The notes under the pieces: generated by a model
Told to the model about the DNA's origin: nothing
Seen by the model: the letters and a program-made list of their open reading frames with translations, nothing else
Databases searched by the model: none
Made by a program: the position numbers and the translations under genes
Shown: positions 33,916 to 41,964 of the stretch, in pieces
How the letters are laid out: every line of letters starts with the position of its first letter
Numbering within the stretch: position 1 is the first letter of the stretch
Assembly (NCBI RefSeq): GCF_023369555.1
Contig: NZ_JACJVC010000001.1
Coordinates: forward strand, 186,001-250,000
Reading direction: 5' to 3'
Source: Actinomyces sp. AC-20-1
Lineage (GTDB): Bacteria > Actinomycetota > Actinomycetes > Actinomycetales > Actinomycetaceae
DNA length: 64,000 bases

Positions 33916-35763
33916 TCAGCGCAGGTTGAGGATCCGCCCGGTGCTGACGTCGACGTCGATGCGCTCGGCCTGGGGGTGGCTGGGGAGCCCGGGCATGGTG
34001 GACAGGTTGCCGCAGACCGCGTAGACGTAGCCGGCTCCGGCGGCCAGGCGCACCTCGCGCACCGGCAGGCGCCACCCGGTGGGCACGCCCTTGAGGGCCG
34101 GGTCGTGGGACAGGGACAAGGGTGTCTTGGCGACGACGACCGCCAGGTGCCCGTAGCCGTCGCGCTCGCAGTCGTCGAGGAAGCGGGCGGCGGACGGGGC
34201 GTAGTCGACGCCGTCGGCCCCGTACATGGCGGCGACCTTGCCGATCTTGGTGCGTAGGCTGTCGCCGGGCTCGTACAGGGGCCTGCCGGCGTCTTCCGGG
34301 GCGCTCCCGCGCGCGGCCCGGCAGGCGCGGACCACCTCGTCGGCCAGCGCGGCGCAGCCCGCCCCGCCCTCGGTCACCGGCCGGACGGCGGCCACGTGGG
34401 CGCCGGCCCCGCGGGCCAGGCGCTCGACCTCGGCGAGCTCCGAGTCGTGGTCCGTGGGGAAGACGTTGATGGCGACGACGGGCTCCATGCCGAAGCCGCG
34501 CACGATCCGCAGGTGCTTGAGCATGTTGCCGGCCCCGGCGCGCACCTCCTCCGGGTTCTCCCGGAGCATGGCCTCGGGCAGGTCCTTGCCGGCCACGATC
34601 CGGTAGGCGCCCGAGTGGGCCTTGAGCGCCCTGACGGTGACGACGAGGACGGCTGCCTCGGGTCTCATGCCGGAGACCCGGCACTTGAGGTCGAAGAAGC
34701 GCTCGAGCCCCATGTCGGCGCCGAATCCGGCCTCGGTGAGGACGTAGCCGGGCTCCTGGCCGGGGCGCGCGGCCATGGCGCGGGCGGCCACGAGGTCGGC
34801 GATGACCGAGGAGCAGCCGGTGGCGATGTTGCCGAAGGGCCCGGTGTGGATGAGGGCCGGGGTGCCCTCGCCGGTGCGCAGGAGGTTGGGGGCCAGGGCG
34901 TCGCGCAGGAGGGCGGTCATCGCGCCGGCGGCGCCCAGGTCCTCGGCGGTGACCCAGTGTCCCTCCCCGTCGCGGGCCACGACGATGCGCCCCAGGCGCT
35001 CGCGCAGGTCCACCAGGGACGTCGCCAGGGACACGATGACCATGACCTCGCTGGCGGGGGTGATGTCGAAGGAGGCCTGGCGGGTGACGCCGTCGGTCCT
35101 GGCGCCCAGCCCGGTGACGACGTGGCGCAGGGCGCGGTCGTTGACGTCCAGGACCCTCGGCCAGGTGATGGTGCGCTCGACGATGCCCAGGGCGTTGCCG
35201 TGGTGGAGGTGGTTGTCGATCATCGCGGCCAGGAGGTTGTGCGCGGCGGTGATGGCGTGGAAGTCGCCGGTGAGGTGGAGGTTCATGCGCTCGGCGGGCT
35301 CGATGCGCGCCCTGCCCGAGCCGCCGGCCCCACCCTTGATACCGAAGGTGGGGCCCATGGCGGACTGGCGCAGCGTGAGCAGGCTGCGGTGCCCGCGGTG
35401 GGCCAGGCCCTGGGCCAGGCCGATGGCGACGGTGGACTTGCCCTCGCCGAAGGAGGTCGGGGTCATGGCGGTGACGACGACGTAGTGCGGCGGGGCGACG
35501 GCGCACTCCCCGCTGTGCGCACCGTCCCCGGTGGGGGCCGGCGCGCCGGAGCCCTCGGGGCCCGCCGGGGCGTCGCCGTTGGGCTCGAGGACGGCCAGGT
35601 CGATCTTGGCCACGTCCCGGCCGTAGGGGATGAGGTGGGGGCCGGCGATGCCGGCGCGTGCCGCGAGCGCGGCCATCGTCACGGGCTTCTCGGCGATGTC
35701 GGTGGCGCCGACGGCGCCGGCGGGGGTGCTGGTGGTCCGGGTCGCGTCATGGGCCTCGGTCAT
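33916..35763 (-). CDS. fhs: Formate--tetrahydrofolate ligase
   Basis: Fhs makes 10-formyl-THF from formate, THF and ATP. The 615-residue protein has the nucleotide-binding motif [74 protein letters not shown] and LTEAGFGADMGLERF, all diagnostic. It has an insert of about 30 Gly/Pro-rich residues near 60-90 not typical of the family. The ATG at 35763 is 6 nt after a -10-like TACGCT (35770-35775), so it is probably leaderless. It complements the gcv operon in one-carbon supply. Confidence 0.96.
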   Translation of the reverse strand: MTEAHDATRTTSTPAGAVGATDIAEKPVTMAALAARAGIAGPHLIPYGRDVAKIDLAVLEPNGDAPAGPEGSGAPAPTGDGAHSGECAVAPPHYVVVTAMTPTSFGEGKSTVAIGLAQGLAHRGHRSLLTLRQSAMGPTFGIKGGAGGSGRARIEPAERMNLHLTGDFHAITAAHNLLAAMIDNHLHHGNALGIVERTITWPRVLDVNDRALRHVVTGLGARTDGVTRQASFDITPASEVMVIVSLATSLVDLRERLGRIVVARDGEGHWVTAEDLGAAGAMTALLRDALAPNLLRTGEGTPALIHTGPFGNIATGCSSVIADLVAARAMAARPGQEPGYVLTEAGFGADMGLERFFDLKCRVSGMRPEAAVLVVTVRALKAHSGAYRIVAGKDLPEAMLRENPEEVRAGAGNMLKHLRIVRGFGMEPVVAINVFPTDHDSELAEVERLARGAGAHVAAVRPVTEGGAGCAALADEVVRACRAARGSAPEDAGRPLYEPGDSLRTKIGKVAAMYGADGVDYAPSAARFLDDCERDGYGHLAVVVAKTPLSLSHDPALKGVPTGWRLPVREVRLAAGAGYVYAVCGNLSTMPGLPSHPQAERIDVDVSTGRILNLR

Positions 35764-35901
35764 GGCAGCAGCGTAACCAGGACCGCCCCGCGCGCACCCG
35801 GGTTCGGTGATCCTGCTCACGCTGTCAGGGTTGCCGACCTCGGCATCACCGCAGGAACCTCCACTCCAACGCTCCCAGTAATCTATCAGAGTTTCGTACA
35901 C

Positions 35902-35918
35902 CCTAATATTTGTTTAGG
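35902..35918. promoter_or_regulatory. AT-rich inverted repeat upstream of pckG
   Basis: CCTAA (35902-35906) and TTAGG (35914-35918) flank a 7-nt AT-rich spacer inside the 227-bp divergent region between fhs and pckG, 73-89 bp before the pckG start. It is the only AT-rich patch there and is a candidate promoter/operator; the regulator is unknown. Confidence 0.35.
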
Positions 35919-35990
35919 CTCCTGCCCGGGCCCTTCAGACCTCGGTCGGCAACGCCCTCCACTGCAGCCCCCTTGACGATTGGAGATCCT

Positions 35991-37871
35991 GTGACTCACT
36001 CCTCCTCGGCCCTGTCTCGGGCCGGACTGACCAACCCCCACGTCCACGAGTTCGTGGCCGAGTGGTCGCGCGTGCTGGCCCCCGACCACATCGAGGTGAT
36101 CGGCTCCGACGACGACGCGCGCCTGCTCTCCGAGGCCCTGGCGGACGGCGAGATCATCGAGGCCGGCCACGACCTCTACCTCGCCCACAGCCACCCCAAG
36201 GACACCGCCCGCTCCGAGGAGCGCACGGTCGTGGCCACCCACGACCCCGCCGACAAGGGCGTCTACAACAACTGGCGCCACGCCGAGGAGGTCCGACCCC
36301 AGCAGGTGCAGCACATGAGCGGCGCCATGACCGGCAGGACGATGTACGTCGTGCCCTACCTCATGGCCCCTCCCAGCTCCCCGCTGCGGCGCTGGGCCGT
36401 GGGCGTGGAGCTGACGGACAACCGCGTCGTCGTGCTCCAGATGCTGCGCATGGCCCGGGTGGGCGTGCAGTACCTCAACGACCTGGAGGACCCCGCCTTC
36501 TTCGTGCGCGCCGTCCACGCCACCGGCGACCTGGACGCGCTGGGCCAGGGCACCGAGGACGACCAGCGCCTGTTCGCCACCATCGCCGACCGCCGCGAGA
36601 TCCTGCACTTCGGCTCCGCCTACGGCGGCAACGCCCTGCTGGGCAAGATCGCCCACGGGCTGCGCCAGGGCTCCTACGACGGCTGGTCCTCCGGGCGCTT
36701 CATGGGAGAGCAGTTCATGCTCATCGGGATCCGCGACAAGGAGACCGGGCGTGTCTACCACGTGTGCGGCGGCATGCCCTCCGCCTCCGGCAAGACGAAC
36801 CTGGCCATGATGCTGCCGCCCGCCGCCCTCGGCGAGCGCTACGAGGTCGACTTCTACGGCGACGACATCGTGTGGCTGCGCGTCGACGAGAACGACGGGC
36901 GCGTCTACGGCATGAACCCCGAGTACGGCACCTTCGGCGTCGCCAAGGACACGAACTGGGAGTCCAACCCCAACGCCATGCACGCCGTCGCCGAGGGCAC
37001 CGGGACGCTCTTCGTCAACGTCGCCCACCACGAGCGCAGCCACGAGCTGTGGTGGGAGGGCAAGACCCCCGACTACCCCGAGGACGTCGAGGGCTGGCGG
37101 GACTGGCGCGACGAGCCCATCAGCGAGCGCCCGGCCGAGCACCAGCGCTCCGGCGAGGACGCCGACCTGTGGAGTCAGAAGAACTCGCGCTTCACAGCCC
37201 GCCTGTCCGTGGTGCCCAACATCGCCGAGGACTACGAGCGCCCCGAGGGCGTGCCCATCGACGCCATCATCTTCGGCGGGCGCTGCCGCGACCGTGAGCC
37301 CCTCATCCGCGCCACCACCGACCTGGCCGAGGGCGTCTACGACGGGCTGACGCTGGGCGCGGAGGCGACCTTCGCCGCCGAGGGCACCGAGGGCCGCCTG
37401 CGCTACGACCCCATGTCCATGCGCCCCTTCATGTCCTTCCCCGAGGGCGCCTACGCACGCCACTGGCTCACCGTCCTGGGCCAGGCCGAGCACCAGCCGA
37501 TCTTCGCCCACGTCAACTGGTTCCAGCGCGACCCCGAGGACGGCCGCTTCCTGTGGCCCGGATACGGAGAGAACCTGCGGGCGCTGCTGTGGCTCATCGA
37601 CCTCAAGGAGGGCCGCGCCCGGGGACGCCAGACCCCCGTCGGCATCGTGCCGCTGCCCGAGGAGCTCAACCTCGAGGGCTTCGAGGGCTCGCGCGAGGAC
37701 CTGGACCGGCTGCTCGAGATCGACCTGGAGCGCTGGTCGCAGGAGGTCGCCCTGCGTGAGGAGCACCTGAGCCAGTTCGAGGGTCTTCCCGAGGAGATCT
37801 GGCAGGCCCACCGCCGGGTGAGCGCTGCGGTGGCAGCGGCCCGCGAGGGCGAGGGGACGTCTCAGGGCTGA
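35991..37871 (+). CDS. pckG: Phosphoenolpyruvate carboxykinase (GTP)
   Basis: The 626-residue enzyme converts oxaloacetate and GTP to PEP, feeding gluconeogenesis. Family segments include RTMYVVPYLMAP, GSAYGGNALLGKIAHGLR, the P-loop GGMPSASGKTNLAM, DDIVWLR, and INPEYGTFGVA-like GMNPEYGTFGVAKDTN. GTG 35991 has GGAG 5 nt upstream. An oddity: the P-loop of GTP-type enzymes is normally PSACGKTN, with a hyper-reactive Cys; here it is Ser266. Length and the rest of the active site look normal. Confidence 0.95.
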   Translation: MTHSSSALSRAGLTNPHVHEFVAEWSRVLAPDHIEVIGSDDDARLLSEALADGEIIEAGHDLYLAHSHPKDTARSEERTVVATHDPADKGVYNNWRHAEEVRPQQVQHMSGAMTGRTMYVVPYLMAPPSSPLRRWAVGVELTDNRVVVLQMLRMARVGVQYLNDLEDPAFFVRAVHATGDLDALGQGTEDDQRLFATIADRREILHFGSAYGGNALLGKIAHGLRQGSYDGWSSGRFMGEQFMLIGIRDKETGRVYHVCGGMPSASGKTNLAMMLPPAALGERYEVDFYGDDIVWLRVDENDGRVYGMNPEYGTFGVAKDTNWESNPNAMHAVAEGTGTLFVNVAHHERSHELWWEGKTPDYPEDVEGWRDWRDEPISERPAEHQRSGEDADLWSQKNSRFTARLSVVPNIAEDYERPEGVPIDAIIFGGRCRDREPLIRATTDLAEGVYDGLTLGAEATFAAEGTEGRLRYDPMSMRPFMSFPEGAYARHWLTVLGQAEHQPIFAHVNWFQRDPEDGRFLWPGYGENLRALLWLIDLKEGRARGRQTPVGIVPLPEELNLEGFEGSREDLDRLLEIDLERWSQEVALREEHLSQFEGLPEEIWQAHRRVSAAVAAAREGEGTSQG

Positions 37872-37883
37872 CCAGAGAGCCCA

Positions 37884-37931
37884 GGTGCGTGCCACAGGCC
37901 CGGACGGACAGCCGGGACACCGGCACGCACC
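37884..37931. terminator. Nested hairpin between convergent pckG and recX
   Basis: Arms GGTGCGTGCC (37884-37893) and GGCACGCACC (37922-37931) are perfectly complementary, and an inner CCCGG/CCGGG pair lies in the loop. It sits just after pckG and before the end of recX and probably terminates in both directions; no T-run. Confidence 0.5.
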
Positions 37932-37958
37932 CGGACCGGGCCCCGAGCGGGCCCTGGC

Positions 37959-38468
37959 TCAGGCTGTCGCGTCAGCGGCCTCCTGGGCCAGGGCCCGCTC
38001 GAGCGCGTGGGCGCACACCTCCATCGAGTAGCCCTTGCGGGCCAGGTGCGCCAGCACCCGGCGCCTGCGCACCTCGGGGGCCAGGGAGCGGGTGAGGGCC
38101 AGCCTCCTGGCCGCCAGCGACAGCGCGGCGGAGCGCTCGTCGTCGGCGTCGATCTGCTCGAGCGCCGCGGCGAGGTCCTGCTCGCCGACGCCCTTGCGGC
38201 GCAGCTCCTGAGCGATGGCCCGGCGGGCGGCCCCCTTCTCGGCGAAGCGGGTGCGCACCAGGGTGGCGGCGTAGGCGGCGTCGTCCACGACCCCGGCGGC
38301 CTCGAGGCGGTCGAGCACCTCCTCGGCGACGCGCAGGTCCGTCCCCTTGCGCTCAAGGAGCTGGGCGAGGGCGGCGCGCGGCGCGGCCGAGCGGTCGAGG
38401 CGGCGCAGGACGAGGTCCCTCGCCGCCTCCACCTGCTGCTGGTGCTCGTCAGGGGTGAGCCAGGCCAT
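37959..38468 (-). CDS. recX: Regulatory protein RecX
   Basis: RecX caps RecA filaments and limits strand exchange. The 169-residue protein has the three-helix repeats of the family, for example DLVLRRLDRSAAPRAALAQLLERKG and VVDDAAYAATLVRTRFAEKGAARRAIAQELRRKGV. Its ATG overlaps the recA stop by 1 bp (TGATG), so the two are translationally coupled and share SOS control. Confidence 0.94.
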   Translation of the reverse strand: MAWLTPDEHQQQVEAARDLVLRRLDRSAAPRAALAQLLERKGTDLRVAEEVLDRLEAAGVVDDAAYAATLVRTRFAEKGAARRAIAQELRRKGVGEQDLAAALEQIDADDERSAALSLAARRLALTRSLAPEVRRRRVLAHLARKGYSMEVCAHALERALAQEAADATA

Positions 38469-39634
38469 CAGAAGCCGCCGGCGTCCTCACCGAAGGCGTC
38501 GGCCTCCTCCACCGCCTTCTTGCGCTTGCGGGCCGAGGCGCTGCCGCCTGCGGCGGGCGCCTGGGGCGCGGCGGCCTGCTCAGCGGCCTGCTCAGCGGCC
38601 TGCGCCTCCTCCTTGGCCTTGCGGCCGGCCTCCCCGATGCCCAGGACGCCCAGGATCTTGTTCTCGATCTCGTCGGCGAGCTCGGGGTTGTCCCGCAGGA
38701 AGGTGCGGGCGTTCTCCTTGCCCTGGCCGAGCTGGTCCGTGCCGTAGGTGAACCAGGCTCCGGACTTGCGGATGACGCCGTTCTCGACGCCGAGGTCGAT
38801 GAGCCCGCCCTCGCGGGAGATGCCCTGGCCGTAGATGATGTCGAACTCGGCCTGCTTGAAGGGCGGGGCCATCTTGTTCTTGACGACCTTGGCGCGGGTC
38901 CGGTTGCCCACGGGCTGGTCCCCGTCCTTGAGGGTCTGGATGCGGCGCACGTCGATGCGCACGCTGGCGTAGAACTTCAGGGCCTTGCCGCCGGTGGTGG
39001 TCTCCGGGCTGCCGAAGAACACACCGATCTTCTCGCGCAGCTGGTTGATGAAGATGGCGGTGGTGCCGGTGGCGGACAGGGCCCCGGTGATCTTGCGCAG
39101 GGCCTGGCTCATGAGACGCGCCTGGAGGCCGACGTGGGAGTCTCCCATCTCGCCCTCGATCTCCGCCTTGGGCACGAGCGCCGCCACCGAGTCGATGACG
39201 ATGATGTCCAGGCCGCCGGAGCGGATGAGCATGTCCGCGATCTCGAGCGCCTGCTCGCCGGTGTCCGGCTGGGAGACGAGGAGGTTGTCGGTGTCCACGC
39301 CCAGCGCCTTGGCGTAGACCGGGTCGAGGGCGTGCTCGGCGTCGATGAAGGCGGCGTTGCCGCCGGCCCGCTGGGCGCTGGCCACCGCGTGCAGGGCGAC
39401 CGTCGTCTTGCCGGAGGACTCGGGCCCGTAGATCTCGACGACGCGGCCGCGGGGCAGCCCGCCGATGCCGAGGGCGACGTCCAGCGCGGTGGAGCCGGTG
39501 GGGATGACGGCCACCGGCGGGCGGGAGTCGTCACCCAGGCGCATGACGGAGCCCTTGCCGAAGGACTTGTCGATCTGGGCGAGGGCGGTGGCCAGGGCCT
39601 TGGAGCGGTCCTGGGTCTGGTTGGCTGCGGGCAT
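38468..39634 (-). CDS. recA: Recombinase RecA
   Basis: The 388-residue protein drives homologous recombination and SOS induction. Walker [10 protein letters not shown], the MAW-like [22 protein letters not shown], Walker [20 protein letters not shown], loop L2 near [21 protein letters not shown] and the C-terminal domain are intact; no intein interrupts it. The C-terminal tail is Ala/Gln-rich ([14 protein letters not shown]) and ends acidic. An SOS box lies 178 bp upstream. Confidence 0.98.
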   Translation of the reverse strand: MPAANQTQDRSKALATALAQIDKSFGKGSVMRLGDDSRPPVAVIPTGSTALDVALGIGGLPRGRVVEIYGPESSGKTTVALHAVASAQRAGGNAAFIDAEHALDPVYAKALGVDTDNLLVSQPDTGEQALEIADMLIRSGGLDIIVIDSVAALVPKAEIEGEMGDSHVGLQARLMSQALRKITGALSATGTTAIFINQLREKIGVFFGSPETTTGGKALKFYASVRIDVRRIQTLKDGDQPVGNRTRAKVVKNKMAPPFKQAEFDIIYGQGISREGGLIDLGVENGVIRKSGAWFTYGTDQLGQGKENARTFLRDNPELADEIENKILGVLGIGEAGRKAKEEAQAAEQAAEQAAAPQAPAAGGSASARKRKKAVEEADAFGEDAGGF

Positions 39635-39804
39635 TGGTCTACCTCGGTCTCGTGCGGCTCCTCGCCGCGGCGGTCAGGGCTGGTCCTTCGGTGCGGGTAC
39701 CCCTCTCCGGGGCCCGCGAGCGACGCTATGCCGGACCACTGACACGTGTCCCGGCACGAGCCGCCAACAGTGGACGGCCGTGACCGGGAGGTCGCCTGGG
39801 GACG

Positions 39805-39835
39805 ACAGTAGTCGTACAGGTGTTCGAGATGCCAA
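39805..39835 (-). promoter_or_regulatory. recA promoter with LexA (SOS) box
   Basis: On the minus strand the 16-mer at 39812-39827 reads TCGAACACCTGTACGA, one mismatch from the actinobacterial LexA consensus TCGAAC-N4-GTTCGA. It lies between a -35-like TTGGCA (39830-39835) and a -10-like TACTGT (39805-39810), 19 nt apart, so LexA would block the promoter. The 347-bp stretch 39635-39981 holds this site, a 13-bp inverted repeat and a possible small ORF, and otherwise no gene that I can support. Confidence 0.75.
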
Positions 39836-39848
39836 CCGGGCCCCGGCG

Positions 39849-39968
39849 TGTCACGATCCAGTCCATTGCCCGGGGAGCACCCCCGAGGAGGTCACATGAA
39901 CGGCGCAGTCGTGCGGCCGCTCCGGGCCGCGAGCGGGTGCCGGGCGGACGGTGGCCTGGATCGTGACA
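39849..39968. repeat. Long-range 13-bp inverted repeat upstream of recA
   Basis: TGTCACGATCCAG at 39849-39861 is repeated exactly in inverted orientation at 39956-39968, 94 nt apart. Neither arm extends by one more base on either side. It brackets the candidate small ORF at 39896 and lies upstream of the recA promoter. Confidence 0.5.
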
Positions 39969-40018
39969 TCCCCGCGCCCGGTCACCTCCTGCGCGTCTCG
40001 CGCGCGTCCTCGCGGTAG
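39896..40018 (+). CDS. Possible small ORF (40 residues) with strong ribosome-binding site
   Basis: An ATG at 39896 follows GAGGAGG with a 4-nt gap, one of the best ribosome-binding sites in the window, and is open for 40 codons to TAG. The product (starting MNGAVVRPLRAASGCR) is Arg-rich with no recognisable domain. It overlaps the 3' end of the DUF3046 gene on the opposite strand. High GC makes chance ORFs common, so only the ribosome-binding site supports it. Confidence 0.2.
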   Translation: MNGAVVRPLRAASGCRADGGLDRDIPAPGHLLRVSRASSR

Positions 40019-40212
40019 ACCCAGCGGTCCGCCTCCGAGGCGTCCGTCTCGTCACACAGCGCGTCCCACACCTGCCGCGGGCTCAGGCCGGCGTCCAGGG
40101 CCTCCTGGGCGGTGCGCCCCAGGCCCGGCAGCACGAGGTCCTTCACCAGTGAGCGGCCGTAGGCGGACCCGTAGACGGTCTCGACGGCGCGCCAGAGCTC
40201 GGAGTGCTTCAT
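39982..40212 (-). CDS. DUF3046 family protein
   Basis: The 76-residue protein is a small actinobacterial conserved protein found between recA and clgR. It begins MKHSELWRAVETVYG and contains LVLPGLGRTAQEALDAGLSPRQVWDALCDE, typical of DUF3046. No function is established. The ATG at 40212 fits the family start better than the upstream in-frame codon. Confidence 0.9.
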   Translation of the reverse strand: MKHSELWRAVETVYGSAYGRSLVKDLVLPGLGRTAQEALDAGLSPRQVWDALCDETDASEADRWVYREDARETRRR

Positions 40213-40257
40213 GGCGTCACTGTCCCACACCCCGTCACCGTGCGGCGACGAGGGGGA

Positions 40258-40614
40258 TCAGCGCAGGAAGAGACGCTGCTGGCGCACCAGCTCGTCGGGG
40301 ACGGTGTCCGGCACGCTCACGCCCTCGGCGAGGGCGATGCGGTCCGAGACCTCGCGCAGCACGGCGGACAGCGGGGCGTCGAGCGCCTGGCAGATCGAGG
40401 CCAGCAGCTCGGAGGAGGCCTCCTTCTGCCCGCGCTCGACCTCGGAGAGGTAGCCCAGCGAGACCCGTGCCTGGGAGGAGACCTCACGCAGGGTGCGCCC
40501 CTGGTGCTGGCGCACCGAGCGCAGCACCTCGCCGATCTCACGGCGCAGGAGGACGTTCTCGGTCTTGACGGGTTCCACGGGTGCACCGTATCCCGCCGTC
40601 GGCACCGAGCGCAT
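40258..40614 (-). CDS. clgR: XRE-family regulator, ClgR-like
   Basis: The 118-residue protein has a single HTH_3 domain (about residues 23-85: [36 protein letters not shown]). In actinobacteria the regulator at this position (after cinA, before recA) is ClgR, which activates clp protease and stress genes. I chose ATG 40614 because AGGA lies 5 nt upstream; starts at 40674 and 40707 would add a basic, unconserved extension. The C-terminus ([11 protein letters not shown]) is short. Confidence 0.8.
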   Translation of the reverse strand: MRSVPTAGYGAPVEPVKTENVLLRREIGEVLRSVRQHQGRTLREVSSQARVSLGYLSEVERGQKEASSELLASICQALDAPLSAVLREVSDRIALAEGVSVPDTVPDELVRQQRLFLR

Positions 40615-40791
40615 CGCGGTCCTGCCTGCGGGACGGACAGGGCGAGCGGTACGGGGGTGAGTCGTCTTGTTCATCGCTGGGTGCAACCGTTCGGTCCGTG
40701 GTTTCATTCCCGCCCCGGCCGGCGAGAACCGGTCCCCGGGGCGTCGTGGCGATCCTCACCCGCTTGTCTGGGAGAAGCCTTGGAGGCAGCC

Positions 40792-41328
40792 TCAGCGGGG
40801 CCTGGGAGCCCGCAGCGTCTCCAGAGCGAGTCCGACGACGGCCTCGGCGGCCCCCAGGCGCACCCGCTGCCGGTCCCCGTCCAGCCGCAGCCCGCGCTCG
40901 GCCTCGCCCCACGGGGTGACGACGGCGACGTGCACGGTCCCCGCCTCGTGGCCGTCCGCGGGCCCGGGGCCCGCGACGCCCGTCGTCGCCAGGCCGAGGT
41001 CCGCGCCCAGCACGCGCGCTGCGCCCCGGGCCATCTGGAGGGCGACCTCGCCGTCCACGGGGCCGGTGCGCGCCAGCAGCCCGGCGTCGACCCCCAGCAC
41101 CTCGGCCTTGACCCTCGTGGCGTAGGCCACGACGCCCCCCAGGAGCACGGTGGAGGCCCCGGGCACGCCGACGAGCGTGGAGCACACCACCCCACCGGTG
41201 AGCGACTCGGCGACGGCCAGCGTGAGCCCGCGCTCACGCGCTGCCACCAGCAGGTGCTCCGCCCGCCGCAGGAGACCACCGGGACCGCCCACGGGGCTCA
41301 CAAGGCTCCCGGGGACCGCAGGGCTCAC
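40792..41328 (-). CDS. cinA: CinA C-terminal domain protein, nicotinamide-nucleotide amidase
   Basis: The 178-residue stand-alone CinA/PncC domain deamidates NMN to nicotinate mononucleotide in pyridine recycling. Core motifs are AVAESLTGGVVCSTLVGVPGASTVLLGG, VAYATRVKAEVLGV, and ATTGVAGPGPADGHEAGTVHVAV. The GTG at 41328 overlaps the pgsA stop by 4 bp (GTGA), so it is coupled to pgsA. The pairing pgsA-cinA-clgR is usual in actinobacteria. Confidence 0.92.
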   Translation of the reverse strand: MSPAVPGSLVSPVGGPGGLLRRAEHLLVAARERGLTLAVAESLTGGVVCSTLVGVPGASTVLLGGVVAYATRVKAEVLGVDAGLLARTGPVDGEVALQMARGAARVLGADLGLATTGVAGPGPADGHEAGTVHVAVVTPWGEAERGLRLDGDRQRVRLGAAEAVVGLALETLRAPRPR

Positions 41329-41939
41329 GGGCGCGGCGCCGTCCGCGACAGGACGACGGCCTGGCGCACGTAGTCCAGTCCGGAGACCACGGTGACCACC
41401 AGCGCGGCACCGACCACGACGTAGGCCAGGACGTCCAGGGCGTGGGCGGCCCCGGCCGGCAGGAAGGCCCCCCAGGGCACGAGCAGCCCGATGAGCGCGG
41501 TGATCTGCAGGACCGTCTTGAGCTTGCCTCCCCGCGAGGCCGCCATGACGGCCCGGCGCAGCATGAGGAAGCGCAGGACGGTGATGCCGAGCTCGCGCAC
41601 GAGGATGACGAGGGTGACCCACCACCACAGGCGGCCGTCGACGGACAGCAGGATGAAGGCGGACAGCGTCAGCGCCTTGTCCGCGATGGGGTCGGCGATC
41701 TTGCCGAAGCTCGTCACGAGGTTGAGCGAGCGCGCCAGGTGCCCGTCGAGCTGGTCCGTGAGCGAGGCGACGGCGAAGACCACGGCCGCGGCGAGCCTCA
41801 TGGCGTCGCCCGGCTGCAGCACGAGCCAGATGAAGACCGGCACGAGCAGCAGGCGCAGCACCGTCAGCGCGTTGGCGATGTTGAGCAGCGGCGCCTCGGC
41901 GCCGGGCCCGCCCGGGGTGGGAGTGTCTGTCTCGCTCAT
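41325..41939 (-). CDS. pgsA: CDP-diacylglycerol--glycerol-3-phosphate 3-phosphatidyltransferase
   Basis: PgsA makes phosphatidylglycerol phosphate at the membrane. The 204-residue protein has about five helices and a CDP-alcohol phosphatidyltransferase motif: DQLDGHLARSLNLVTSFGKIADPIADK, matching D-G-x2-A-R-x8-G-x3-D-x3-D. The ATG at 41939 is 7 nt after a -10-like TAGGCT (41947-41952), so it is probably leaderless. Confidence 0.93.
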   Translation of the reverse strand: MSETDTPTPGGPGAEAPLLNIANALTVLRLLLVPVFIWLVLQPGDAMRLAAAVVFAVASLTDQLDGHLARSLNLVTSFGKIADPIADKALTLSAFILLSVDGRLWWWVTLVILVRELGITVLRFLMLRRAVMAASRGGKLKTVLQITALIGLLVPWGAFLPAGAAHALDVLAYVVVGAALVVTVVSGLDYVRQAVVLSRTAPRP

Positions 41940-41946
41940 CACGCCC

Positions 41947-41958
41947 AGCCTATAGCCT
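41947..41958. promoter_or_regulatory. Abutting divergent -10 elements of pgsA and capA-like gene
   Basis: The minus-strand -10 TAGGCT occupies 41947-41952 and the plus-strand -10 TAGCCT occupies 41953-41958, with no base between. Each lies 6-7 nt from its start codon (pgsA 41939, capA-like 41965), the spacing of leaderless genes. RNA polymerase could not occupy both at once. Confidence 0.55.
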
Positions 41959-41964
41959 GGGCGG

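Noticed and set aside
38468-39634. Intein in recA
   Set aside because: The reading frame is a continuous normal-length RecA with all motifs adjacent; no insertion.
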